Below, piece after piece: positions 18,994 to 28,800 of a stretch of DNA of 64,000 nt. The stretch's first letter is position 1; each line of letters begins with the position of its first letter. Source of the stretch: Streptomyces sp. NBC_00525 (GTDB lineage: Bacteria; Actinomycetota; Actinomycetes; Streptomycetales; Streptomycetaceae); NCBI RefSeq assembly GCF_036346595.1, contig NZ_CP107834.1, forward strand, positions 2,356,001 to 2,420,000, written 5' to 3'. Position numbers and translations under genes: made by a program. Below the pieces are notes generated by a model. It did not search any database and had not been told where the DNA came from. It saw only the letters and a list, made by a program, of their open reading frames with translations.

Positions 18994-19845
18994 ATGCTCT
19001 TCAGGATTCTGGGACCGGTGCAGGTGGGCCCTCGGGCCGAGGCCTGCTCAAGCGTCCGGCGCGCGCTGCTCACCGCGCTGCTGCTGCGGCGGGGACGGCC
19101 GCTGGCCACCGCCGACCTCATGGAGATCCTCTGGGACGAGCCGCCCGGTTCGGCCACCGCCAACATCCGCAGCCATCTGACCGGGCTGCGCCGCGACCTC
19201 GACCGCGCGGTGCCGGGCCTCAGCGACCGGCTGCACACCTACCGGGGGCCCGCCGGCGGCTACGTGCTGCGCGCCGAGGCGCACGAGGTGGACCTGGCCG
19301 CCTTCACCGGGCACGCGCAGCGCGGCCGGCAGCTGCTGCTGCGGGGCGAGCCGCACGCGGCGGTGACCGAGCTGGAGGCCGGGACGGCGCTGTGGCGGGG
19401 GCCGTTCGGCCACGCGCTGCCGCCCACCCGCTGGTTCGGCGCGCACGCCGCCGGGCTGGACTGCGCCCGGCTCGACGCCCACCAGGACCTCTTCACCGCC
19501 TGTGTGCTGGCCGGGCACACGGAGCTGCTGGCCTACCGCATCGAGAGCGTCATCGCCGAGGCCCCCTACCGGCAGCGGCTGTGGACGCTGCTGGCGGCGA
19601 CGCACTGCGTCACCGGTGACGCGGCCGGGGCGCTGGCCGCCGTCGAGCGGTGCGCGTCGGTCTTCGCGGAGGATCTCGGGCTGGCGCTGCCGCCCGAGGT
19701 CGAGGCGGTGCGGACGGCGGCCCTGGCCTGGGACCGGGAGGCCGCCCTGCGGCTCGTGGCCGCGTACCCGGCACGTACGTCCGCCCGCCCTGCGGAGAAT
19801 CTCACCGCGAACCGTGTCCCGTCACCGCAGGCCGCCGTCCCCTGA
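18994..19845 (+). CDS. SARP/AfsR-type regulator (winged helix + BTAD), pathway-specific
   Basis: 283 residues from ATG 18994 (MLFRILGPVQVG). An OmpR-like winged helix occupies about residues 10-90 (RRALLTALLLRRGRPLATADLMEILWDEPP, then SHLTGLRRDLDR and YRGPAGGYVL), followed by a bacterial transcriptional activation domain to about residue 245 (VDLAAFTGHAQRGRQLL ... EAPYRQRLWTLLAAT). There is no ATPase or TPR extension, so it is a small SARP. Such proteins activate clusters by binding heptamer repeats spaced 11 bp; such an array lies upstream of the lantibiotic precursors at 29550. It is convergent with and overlaps the LLM gene by 24 nt. Confidence 0.88.
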   Translation: MLFRILGPVQVGPRAEACSSVRRALLTALLLRRGRPLATADLMEILWDEPPGSATANIRSHLTGLRRDLDRAVPGLSDRLHTYRGPAGGYVLRAEAHEVDLAAFTGHAQRGRQLLLRGEPHAAVTELEAGTALWRGPFGHALPPTRWFGAHAAGLDCARLDAHQDLFTACVLAGHTELLAYRIESVIAEAPYRQRLWTLLAATHCVTGDAAGALAAVERCASVFAEDLGLALPPEVEAVRTAALAWDREAALRLVAAYPARTSARPAENLTANRVPSPQAAVP

Positions 19846-20805
19846 CTCCGCGTCGGGCGTGACGCCCCGCAGCATCCGCAGCAGATCGTCGGCCGCCGCC
19901 TTGGGACCGTGCGTCAGGGCCACGCCCGTGGCGTTCAGCACCACCTCGTCCACCCCGGCGGCCGCGAACTCACCGAGCGCGCCGTGGATCTCCTCGGCGC
20001 TCCCGTACAGGAAGACCCCGGCGTCGACCAGGGCCCGCGCGTCCTCGTCCGCCGCGCCCCGGACCTCGACCCCGGCGCGGCGCAGCGTGTCCCGGTAGTG
20101 CGGCAGCTGGATGTGGGACCCGCAGGCCGCCGACGCGAGGGCGACCGGGTCGCGGCCGGGGCCCGCGAGGGCGAAGGGCACGATGGCGCTCACCCTTAGC
20201 GGGGCGGCGAGTTCGCGATCGGCGCCGCGCATCGCCGGGAGCAGGGTGTCCGCGAGGTACCGGGCGCCGGCCATCCAGGTGACGGCCGCGTCGGCGGCCT
20301 CGCCCGCCGCGACCGCCATCCGCTCGCGCAGCACCCCGAGGCCGACCGCGACCGGCGGCGCCAGGGCCGGGATGAGGGCCGCCGAGACGGTGAAGTGCTC
20401 GCCCTCCGCCTCCGCGGTGCGGCCCGCGACCAGGTCCCGGACGATCCGGACGTACTCCTTGGCGGCACCGATCTGGCTCGGGTAGGGACGCCCGAGCAGG
20501 CCCCGCTGGAGCGACACCGCGCCGGGGCCGAACCCGGCAACCGCCGGGCGTCCGGTGGTGATCGCCACCGAACGCGCCTCGACGGCGGCGTGGTACGGCG
20601 AGCGGAACGGCATCAGTGAGACGCCGAAGCCGATGGGCACCCGGATGCCGAGCCCGGCCAGCCAGCTGACCAGGTGCTGCGACTCCAGCACCATGCCCTG
20701 CCCCAGCCAGAGCCGGTCGGCCGCCGTCCACTGCACCAGATTGGCGAAGGGGACCACCTGCTCGGGCCGGGTGGGGCCGATGGGCAGCAGCAAGGAGTAC
20801 TTCAT
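19822..20805 (-). CDS. Luciferase-like (LLM class) flavin/F420-dependent oxidoreductase in the lantibiotic operon; probable LanJ-type reductase
   Basis: 327 residues from ATG 20805. The LLM fold is seen in KYSLLLPIGPTRPEQVVPFANLVQWTAADRLWLGQG, the PIGFGVSLMPFRSPYHAAVEARSVAITTGRPAVAGFGPG segment, and the cofactor-lining strands near LVAGRTAEAEGEHF. It is 67 nt after the second lanM and is the last gene of the operon. F420H2-dependent LLM enzymes that reduce dehydroalanine to D-alanine (LanJC) are established for other lanthipeptides, and lacticin 3147 contains D-Ala at a serine conserved in this alpha core. Reductase function is thus likely but inferred; a monooxygenase is the alternative. Confidence 0.8.
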   Translation of the reverse strand: MKYSLLLPIGPTRPEQVVPFANLVQWTAADRLWLGQGMVLESQHLVSWLAGLGIRVPIGFGVSLMPFRSPYHAAVEARSVAITTGRPAVAGFGPGAVSLQRGLLGRPYPSQIGAAKEYVRIVRDLVAGRTAEAEGEHFTVSAALIPALAPPVAVGLGVLRERMAVAAGEAADAAVTWMAGARYLADTLLPAMRGADRELAAPLRVSAIVPFALAGPGRDPVALASAACGSHIQLPHYRDTLRRAGVEVRGAADEDARALVDAGVFLYGSAEEIHGALGEFAAAGVDEVVLNATGVALTHGPKAAADDLLRMLRGVTPDAESGDGGLR

Positions 20806-20872
20806 CACCGTTCCTTTCCGCGGCCGGACCCGCGCCGCGTCACCGGGGTCGTACCCGCGCGGGTACGGCCGC

Positions 20873-23662
20873 TCACCGGGCGGGGGCCGGCACGACCGCG
20901 TCCGCCGGGACGCGCAGGGCGACGGGCACCGGTACGTCCGGCCCGTCCTCCAGCGCCGCCGCGAGCAGCAGATCCGTGTCGCCGACCCCGGCCCAGCCGA
21001 ACATGTAGCCGAGCAGGGAGGTCCGTCCGGGTGCGCCGAGATGGAAGCCGTGCCGGACGGCGGTGGCGATGGCCCGCTCCTGGAGGTCCACCGCCCGTTC
21101 CAGGAGCGCCGGTTCGCCGAGCAGCCCGGCGGCGGCGACGAGCGACTGGACGGCGCCGCTGGTGCCGTGGCACACGGACAGGTCGACCGGCCCGTCGGGC
21201 ACCGCCGTCGCCCGGTCCACGAGGGCGGCGAGCGTGCCGCCGGCCAGCCGTTCGGGCCGGCCGGCCGCGACCAGGATCTCCGCCGAGGCCAGCAGCAGTC
21301 CGGCGGCGCCCTTGCACCATCCGGCGAACTCGGGGCGGTCACCGGTGCGCAGCCGTTCCTCCAGCCAGTCGGCGGACGCGGCGCCCAGTGCCGGGTCGTC
21401 CAGCACCCTGCCGGTGCGGGCGGCGGCCCAGCGCAGGCCCAGTTCGCCGTGGGCCAGGTCGTACCAGGGCGCCGCGAGGGAGGCGGTCCGGGAGCGGACG
21501 AGGCGGGCCAGGTCCCTGGTCCCCCGCGGTTCCCGTCCGGCCGCGGTCCGCGACAGCAGCACCATCAGGGTGCCGGCGGGCCCGTTGGCCAGGTCCGCCT
21601 CCAGGGTGCCGGCCTGTGCCGCCTCCGTGATGCGGGCCAGTACCCGCGCCGTCCAGTCGGGGTCGTCCCGGTCCGGGCGGGTCAGGGCCAGCGAGGCCCC
21701 GCCGGTGAAGATGCCCTCCGGGACCTGGAGCAGGATGTCGCCGTACTCCGCGAGCAGGGCGTCCAGGCCGCGTTCGGCGGCGCGTCCGGCGGGGCCGAGG
21801 GCGGGGTCCCGCAGGGCGGCGTTGCGCAGGAAGGCGACGATGCCGCCGGCGTCGTGGAAGGAGATGAAGTTGCCCGGCGTGAGGGTCGGCGCGTTGCGGC
21901 CCGGGCCGATGCCGGAGACCCAGCCGGTTTCGGGGCCGTCCGGGCCGTCGTGGCGGACGGCGACCGCGTCCACCGTGCGGGCGATGGCGGGCCACCACCG
22001 GCCCGGCCGGGCGCCCCGGCAGGCGTCGGCGAAGACGCTGTGCGGCGAGAGCCCGCCGGGCCGGTCGGCGCAGAGTTCGCCGAAGCACTCCTCCAGGAGG
22101 AAGTGGTGGTAGGCGTCGCTCCGGCGGCCGTTGACGGCGAGGCCGCGGCGGGCGAAGTCCAGCGGGGACGACGTGTAGACGGCCGGCATGGTCCGGTCGG
22201 CGGCGGCCAGTGCGGTGGAGTCCGCGCGGGTGACGAAGTAGGGGACGTTGCCGGTGTCCAGGGCGGCCCGTTCCCCGTCGCCGACGAACCGCGCCGCCGC
22301 GGGGCCCAGGTACTCGGGGTAGCTGCCGAGGAGCCGCAGGAGCCGGTCGGCCTCCTCGGGCCGGACGAGGTAGTCGGGGTGGGTGGCCGCGTCCAGGAAC
22401 CGGGAGTAGATCATGGTGGAGCGGATGAGGCAGCGCACCGGCATGTCCCGGTGGGCGTCGAGCACGGCCCCGAGCCCGTCGCCGCGCACCGACCCGAGTG
22501 CGTCCCGGTATCCGGCGAGGAGGGCGGGGAAGTGGTCCACGGGGGACAGCGCGTCCGCGCCGAGCCTGGGCACGTTGTCGCGGTGCCGGTAGACGAGGTT
22601 CTCCCAGCGGACGTGGAGGTTGTCGGTCCCGGTGTCCTGGAGGGCGGGCCGCCGCAGCCGTGACGCCTGGTCGCCCTCGACCCCCACGCCTGCCACGATC
22701 ATGTCCATGGCTCCGTTGGGGTCGACCATCGGGATGAGCACCGTGGAGGCCACGGACAGCTTCAGATGGTCGACCAGCGTCTTCGGCAGGGAGGCCGGGA
22801 CCTCGCCGGGGTCCGGCCGCAGCACGGTCTCCGTGTCGATCAGGCACGGGTGCTCGCCGGCCGCCAGCAGGTTCTCGTCGTGCAGGTCGGAGGCCCCGAT
22901 CGCGCCGAGGAGCGCGCACAGCGCCCCGAACCGGTAGAAGTAGCGCTCGGGCTGGTCCGCGCCGTCCATCGCGGACGGGACCACGTACCGCTGCCAGCCG
23001 TGCTCCCCCGCCGTGACGGAGGACGGCACGCAGTCGGCCAGCGAGTGCCGCAGCCGGGGCTCCGCCGCGGCGAACAGGTCGCGGACGAACGCGTCGGCGC
23101 CCAGCGGCCGGGGCTTGAACACGAGCCGCGTCCCGTCGGTGAGGTGGACGCGCACCACCTGGCGGTTGTCGTTGTGCAGGTCGGAGCCGGTGCCGGAGAT
23201 GTCCGCGACGCCGGTCCCGTCGCCGGACAGCAGGCCGGCCTCCCGCAGGGCCGCGCGGTCGGCGTCGAAGGCGGCGAAGACCTCGGCGTGGGCGTCCAGC
23301 CCGTTGGCGACGACGGTGCGCAGCCGGTCCCGCAGGACGGGGTGCCGGTCGGTGATGTCCCGGCAGACGGCCGGGTCCTCCAGACGGAGCCGGAAGCGCC
23401 GCAGCGCGGTGTCGGTGCCGGTGGACGCCGGCAGCCCGGCCTCCTCGCGGAAGGCGTGGAACTCCTTGATCAGCGTCCGGAAGGCGTGCGTCTCGACAGC
23501 GCGGACGAGTCCGGCACGCACTTGGAGCAGCAGCGGCTCCGCCCGTCCGGGCCCGGCCGCCCGGACGAGCGCCGGGCCGACGCGGTCGGCGACGGTGTCC
23601 TCGGGGACCAGGTGCGCGTAGAAGGGCTGGAACGCCTCGATGGCCGGGGGGTTGTGGGTCAT
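20873..23662 (-). CDS. lanM2: Class II lanthionine synthetase LanM (second of two)
   Basis: 929 residues from ATG 23662, overlapping the transporter stop as ATGA. The N-terminal dehydratase domain (about 1-570) has SDLHNDNRQVV, RLVFKPRPL with the phosphate/ATP-site Lys, and LHDENLLA...LIDTETV. The C-terminal LanC-like cyclase keeps all three zinc ligands: Cys783 in WCKGAAG, and Cys831-His832 in SVCHGTSG. It phosphorylates and dehydrates Ser/Thr of a precursor, then forms thioether rings. In lacticin 3147 and haloduracin each LanM serves one peptide. Which of the two precursors this one takes cannot be told from sequence. Confidence 0.95.
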   Translation of the reverse strand: MTHNPPAIEAFQPFYAHLVPEDTVADRVGPALVRAAGPGRAEPLLLQVRAGLVRAVETHAFRTLIKEFHAFREEAGLPASTGTDTALRRFRLRLEDPAVCRDITDRHPVLRDRLRTVVANGLDAHAEVFAAFDADRAALREAGLLSGDGTGVADISGTGSDLHNDNRQVVRVHLTDGTRLVFKPRPLGADAFVRDLFAAAEPRLRHSLADCVPSSVTAGEHGWQRYVVPSAMDGADQPERYFYRFGALCALLGAIGASDLHDENLLAAGEHPCLIDTETVLRPDPGEVPASLPKTLVDHLKLSVASTVLIPMVDPNGAMDMIVAGVGVEGDQASRLRRPALQDTGTDNLHVRWENLVYRHRDNVPRLGADALSPVDHFPALLAGYRDALGSVRGDGLGAVLDAHRDMPVRCLIRSTMIYSRFLDAATHPDYLVRPEEADRLLRLLGSYPEYLGPAAARFVGDGERAALDTGNVPYFVTRADSTALAAADRTMPAVYTSSPLDFARRGLAVNGRRSDAYHHFLLEECFGELCADRPGGLSPHSVFADACRGARPGRWWPAIARTVDAVAVRHDGPDGPETGWVSGIGPGRNAPTLTPGNFISFHDAGGIVAFLRNAALRDPALGPAGRAAERGLDALLAEYGDILLQVPEGIFTGGASLALTRPDRDDPDWTARVLARITEAAQAGTLEADLANGPAGTLMVLLSRTAAGREPRGTRDLARLVRSRTASLAAPWYDLAHGELGLRWAAARTGRVLDDPALGAASADWLEERLRTGDRPEFAGWCKGAAGLLLASAEILVAAGRPERLAGGTLAALVDRATAVPDGPVDLSVCHGTSGAVQSLVAAAGLLGEPALLERAVDLQERAIATAVRHGFHLGAPGRTSLLGYMFGWAGVGDTDLLLAAALEDGPDVPVPVALRVPADAVVPAPAR

Positions 23663-25824
23663 GACCGCTCTCCAGGGACGAGGGTGGGGTCCTCGGTGCG
23701 CTCCGCGTACAGCTCGGCGTAGAGGGACCCCCGGTTCAGCAGTTCGTGGTGGGTGCCCTGTTCGACCACCTGGCCGCGGTCGAGGACATGGATGCGGTCG
23801 GCGGAGCGGATGGTCGCCAGCCGGTGGGCGATGATGACCTGGGTGGCGCCCAGATGCTCGATGATCCCGTTGACCCGGCGCTCGTTGACGGTGTCCAGGG
23901 AGGCCGTGGCCTCGTCCATGACCAGCAGCTTCGGCTTCTGCAGCAGGGCCCGCACGATGGCCAGCCGCTGGCGCTGGCCGCCGGAGAAGTTGGCGCCCAT
24001 CTCGGAGACCAGGGTGTGCAGTCCCATGGGCAGGTCGTCGAGGAAGTCGAGGATGCCGACCTCGGCGCAGTACTCCCGTACCCGCTCCAGCGGCAGGTCC
24101 TGGCCGAGTGTCAGGTTCTCCAGGACGGTGCGGTTGTGCAGGTGCACTTCCTGCGGGATGTAGCCGATGGTGCGGCGCAGGGCGTCCCGGTCGTACTGGG
24201 CCGCGGGGTGCCCGCCGAACCGCACGGTGCCCGAACACGGCTCGTACAGGCCGCAGATGAGCCGCCCCAGGGTGCTCTTCCCGGACCCGGACGGCCCGAC
24301 CAGGGCGATGCGTGAGCCGGGCTCGATGGCCAGTGAGACCCCGCGCAGTACGGGTTCGCTGTGCCGGGTGTAGCGGAAGACGACGTCGTCCAGCACGATC
24401 GAGGTGTCGGGGAGCCGGGTGCGGCTGCCGCCGCGCGGCTCGGGCGCGGCCTCGGCGATGTCGTTGAGCCGGGCCATGTAGCGGGACGCCTCGGTGAACT
24501 CGGTGTACGTCTGGAACACCGAGGTCGCCAGGGCGAAGTAGGTGCCGGACACCGTCTGTACGGCGATGGCGGCGCCGAGCGAGATCCGGCCGTGGCTGAC
24601 GAAGTAGAGGCTCGCCAGCAGCACCACGATGGGCCCGAACATCTGGGTGGTCGTGGTGACACCCGCGATGCGGCCCTGCTGGAGTCGCATCCGGGTGCGC
24701 ATGGCCTCCAGGGAGGCGTCGTAGGTGGTGCTCCACCGGTCCACGAACTCCTTCGCGTAACCGCCCATCTTGATCGAGGAGATGGACACGATGGCGTCCA
24801 GCTGGGCGGACTGGCTCTTGGAGAGGTGGGAGATCTCGGTCTCCGCCGACTCCAGCACCCGTATCCGGGTCATCGCCAGGTAGGAGGCGTTCAGCAGGAG
24901 CAGCACCGTGGCGACGGCGCCGAGCCGCCATTCCGTGACGTACAGGTAGACGGTGACGCAGAGCAGGGTGCCGATGTCCAGGACGCCCTGGGCGATCCGG
25001 GAGGACAGCAGGTCGCGGATGGAGTTGACGCTGTTGAGCCGGAACAGCAGTTCGCCGGGCTGGCGCACGGTGAAGAACCGGTACGGCAGGGCGAGCAGCC
25101 GGCTGAAGGTGTGGGTCATCAGGTGCCGCCCCATCAGGGTGACCACCGAGGAGAGCATCAGCACCCTGATGAGATGGATCGCGAAGAAGCCGGCGGCGAC
25201 GGCGACGACGGCGGCCATGACCGGGGCGAGATCGACGGGGCGGTGCCAGTCGCCCGCCCGGTCGACGGCCCATTCGGTCAGCAGCGGGATGCCGAGCACG
25301 GCGCCGTAGCCGCTGAGGGAGAGCAGGGCGACCAGGGCGATGCGCCGGGGCGCCCCCTCCGCGAAGAGCGGCACGGAACGCCAGTCCGCGAACGGCCGGG
25401 CGCGTTTGCGCTCGAACTCCGGTCCCGGCTCCGCGCTGATGGCGATGGAGCTGAACCCGTCCTCCAGTTCCTGGCGGCTGATCCGGCGGCGTCCCACCGC
25501 GGGGTCCATCACGACGGCGGTCCGGCCGTCGAACCGCTCCAGCACCAGGAAGTGCTGGTCCTCCCAGAAGAGGATCACCGGGGAGGTGAACTTCTCCAGG
25601 GCGCCGATCCCGCGTACCCGGTACGACCTGACGCGCATGCCGCGTTCGGTCAGGAACCGGACGAGGTCCCTGCCCGACAGGCCGTCCCGTCCGGCGTCGA
25701 GCGCGTCCCGCGCCTCGGTCATGTCCTCCGCCCGCCCGTGGTGGCGCAGTACGGCCACGCAGCAGCACAGGCCGCACTCGGTCTGGGTGACCTGGGTGAC
25801 GGTCGGCACCCGTCGTCCGCTCAT
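23659..25824 (-). CDS. lanT: Peptidase-containing ABC transporter (C39 protease, LanT)
   Basis: 721 residues from ATG 25824. The N-terminal C39 peptidase has Cys17 in QTECGLCC, His91 in EDQHFLVLE and Asp107 in VMDPAVGR. A six-helix export domain follows (about 160-450), then the ATPase with Walker A GPSGSGKST, signature FSGGQRQRLA and Walker B LLVMDEAT. It cuts leaders after a double glycine (or GA) and exports the mature peptides. It is joined by 4-nt overlaps to lanM1 before it and lanM2 after it. Confidence 0.97.
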   Translation of the reverse strand: MSGRRVPTVTQVTQTECGLCCCVAVLRHHGRAEDMTEARDALDAGRDGLSGRDLVRFLTERGMRVRSYRVRGIGALEKFTSPVILFWEDQHFLVLERFDGRTAVVMDPAVGRRRISRQELEDGFSSIAISAEPGPEFERKRARPFADWRSVPLFAEGAPRRIALVALLSLSGYGAVLGIPLLTEWAVDRAGDWHRPVDLAPVMAAVVAVAAGFFAIHLIRVLMLSSVVTLMGRHLMTHTFSRLLALPYRFFTVRQPGELLFRLNSVNSIRDLLSSRIAQGVLDIGTLLCVTVYLYVTEWRLGAVATVLLLLNASYLAMTRIRVLESAETEISHLSKSQSAQLDAIVSISSIKMGGYAKEFVDRWSTTYDASLEAMRTRMRLQQGRIAGVTTTTQMFGPIVVLLASLYFVSHGRISLGAAIAVQTVSGTYFALATSVFQTYTEFTEASRYMARLNDIAEAAPEPRGGSRTRLPDTSIVLDDVVFRYTRHSEPVLRGVSLAIEPGSRIALVGPSGSGKSTLGRLICGLYEPCSGTVRFGGHPAAQYDRDALRRTIGYIPQEVHLHNRTVLENLTLGQDLPLERVREYCAEVGILDFLDDLPMGLHTLVSEMGANFSGGQRQRLAIVRALLQKPKLLVMDEATASLDTVNERRVNGIIEHLGATQVIIAHRLATIRSADRIHVLDRGQVVEQGTHHELLNRGSLYAELYAERTEDPTLVPGERS

Positions 25825-28800
25825 CGCCGGTCCTCCAGGGTGAGTGTCACGGGCGAGAGCCGTACGGCCGGGTCGAGCCGGCCCACCAGGTGGACCACGA
25901 TGCCGGCGGTGCCGACCATGAGGCTGCTGGTGTGCGCGTAGCGGCTGGTGCTGTCGTCGATCTTGCGGGTGAAGGCGTCGGGGTGCAGCCACCGCTCCTC
26001 GACGTCGGCGAGAGAGGCCCGCAGGTCCGGCCCACCGGCCCCGGCCCCGCCCCCGGTCCCGCCCTCGGCATCCGCCTCCGCCTCCGCTTCCGCGAGGGCG
26101 CGCAGGGCGTCGTGGTTGCCCAGGTCCCCGTGGCACCACGTGAGGTTGCGTCCGAAGCCGTGGGCGACCAGGTTGCGGGCCGCTCGGTCCCGCAGCGGCC
26201 CGCAGCCCTCGTGGCCGGGGCGCTCGCCGAAGCGCGCGCCGAAGGTGTCGGCGCAGGCGGCGAGGGCCAGGGCGATGCCGGTGGCGCCGTGGCACCAGCC
26301 GGTGGAGAAGGTGCGCTCGCCCGCCGTGTTGGAGAACCAGTTGTCCGCGGCCGGGTCGTGGAAGTGCCGCAGCCGCTCCAGCAGCGCCGCCGCCGTCTCC
26401 TCCGCCGACGACGCCTCGTCGCCGGAGAGGGCGGGGCGCGTCCGGCACAGGGCGTGCAGGGCGCCGCTGATGCCGTGGGCGAAGCCCGACTGGGCGAACA
26501 GCGGATCGGCGGTGCGGGCCGGGTCCCGCAGGAGGCGGGTGAGCAGCCCGGTCAGCTCTGCCAGCGCCGCCGGGGCGAGCGGGCCGCCGACCGCGGTGAC
26601 GCAGGGGATCACTCCGGCGAGCCCGCCGATGACGTCCAGCGGCAGCCGGCCGGCGGGGGTCGCCCGTATCTGGTCCATGACCAGGGGCAGGGCGCCCTGG
26701 GCCGCCGTCACCCAGTCCTTCTCGTCCAGCAGCCGCCCCGCGGAGGCCAGGGCGAACAGCACCCCGGCCATGCCGGTGTATCCGGCGAAGCCGGCCTGCT
26801 GAACGCTGCGGGTCTCGTAGCCGCGGGTGGCGAGGATCTCGGCGGTGGTGGAGAAGATCTGGGCGGGCAGTTCCCGGTACGCCCCGTCGCCGAGCAGCCG
26901 GGCCGCCGAGGCCAGAGCCAGGGCCGGGCCGGTGCGTCCGGTGTACAGGTCGTAGCCGAGGACACCGGGCGGCCAGGGCCGGTTGGCGTCGGCGGAGGCG
27001 ATGGGTCCGATCCAGGTGCGGGGCAGATGGGCGAACTGGTCGGGCAGGGACGTCTCGACGAGCCGGTCGGACAGCCGGCGGACCAGCGCGGTCATCTCCT
27101 CGCGCCGCCGCGCGGCGTCCGGTGCCGGGCCGCCGGCGGGCGCGGTGCCCGCGGCGCTGAGGTGGTTGTCGGGGAAGCGGGAGGAGAACGCGGAGTGGAT
27201 GAGCCGCAGTTGCTCGCGCAGGTCGGGTTCCGAGAGCCGGTCCGCCTTGTCCAGGGCCTGCTGGAGGGGCGAGCTGTCGAAGGACGAGCCGACGGGTGTG
27301 CCGGAGCCGTCGCACAGCTCGGTGCCCTCCGCCGCCACCGTGAAGTAGGGCACGTCCCGCTCCGCGAGCTGGCGTATCTCCGAGCGGATCAGCGGCTGGT
27401 CGCCGGACTTGCTGGCGATGGCGACGCGCTTGAGCAGCGCCAGATAGGGGCCGGTGCCGTCGAGCGCGGCGGGCCCGGAGGTCATCCGCAGCGTCTGTCC
27501 GTACAGGGCCGTCGGGTTGTGCACGTAGCGCACCCGTACGCCGGAGGCGGTGCGGCGCAGCAGGCCGGTCCAGCCCTCCCGGTCGGCGAGGACGGCGCGG
27601 TAGAGCCGGGTGAAGCCCTCGGCCATGCACCGCCCCAGCTCGCGGACCCGTTCCTCGGTGACCGCGCCGGCGACGGTCCGGCGCTCGGCCGCGGCGGACG
27701 ACCGCAGCACCAGGCTGATCCGGTCGGTGTACGGGTTCTCGAAGCGCAGGCTCTTGAACGGGGTCGCGCCGCGCCCCTGGCCGCCGAGGAAGCCGAGGTC
27801 GATGTGGCCGGCGTCGGGGCCCTTGCCGGGCATGACGAGCGGGAGGATGCCGATGCCGTAGACGGACCCGCCGATGGCTGCGTAGGCGTTGCCGGGGGCC
27901 TCCGGGACGGGGCCGTGGTGCATCCGCTCGGGATGCAGGAGGGTCTCCAGATCGATGGGGACGGGGCCGCGGCGGGTGGGCAGGATGTTCTCGAAGTGCA
28001 TGTCGCGGGCGTTCAGCAGGTAGAACAGAGCGGCCAGTTCGCCGCTCTCGCGCAGGAACGCCGCGGAGATGTCGGCGACTTCCTCGGCCTCCACGTACTC
28101 GACGTAGCCGTATCCGTCGCGCTGGAGCACCCGCGCCGCGCTCAGCCGGGTGCCGTAGCGGGCGTTGAGTTCGGGGGCGAGGCGCGCGTAGGCGGCCTCG
28201 CAGGAGATGTCCCTCGGCTTGTGGACGACGCGGAGCCCGGAGCGGAAGGTCAGCACGCCCACGCTGCGGCCGTGGTGGTGGGTGTCTCCTTCGGCGCCCC
28301 CGAGGGAGACCAGCCGGTCGGCGGGGTCCAGGCCGAGGACGCGGGCGAGGTCGGCCCGGTCGGCCGCGAGCCGCCGCAGCACCTCCGCCACGGCGTTCCG
28401 CTCGTTGCGGACGAGGAGGGGGACGAGACCGCGCAGCACGGGGAAGGCCAGCCCGCCCGCCTCCTCGAACGAGGAGTCGACGGCCTGCCGCACGAAGGAG
28501 AGGTAGCGCTCCTGCGGCGTGTCGCCGGTGAGTACGCCGCGTTCGCGGGCCCGGTTCACTGCGGCCACCAGCGGCCGGGTGCAGACCTCGCGCAGCCGGG
28601 TCTCGGTACGGGTGAGCACCTCGCGCAGAAGGGCTCGGGGGTCGTGGAGCAGGTCCTCGTGTCCGGCGAGCGGGTCGGTGGCGGCCACTCGGGCGGCCAG
28701 GGACCGTACGACGCGCTGGAAGGGGTACTCCTCGGCCTCGTCGATCCAGTCCCCGGTGCCCTCCGGCGCGGTGCCGCCGTCGGCGCGTACGGACCTCAGC

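Noticed and set aside
20873..25777. A single 1634-residue reading frame that seems to fuse a transporter-frame shadow with LanM2
   Set aside because: The LanM2 ATG at 23662 overlaps the LanT stop as ATGA. The upstream part of the frame is the out-of-frame shadow of lanT with arginine/proline-rich nonsense, so there is no fusion protein.
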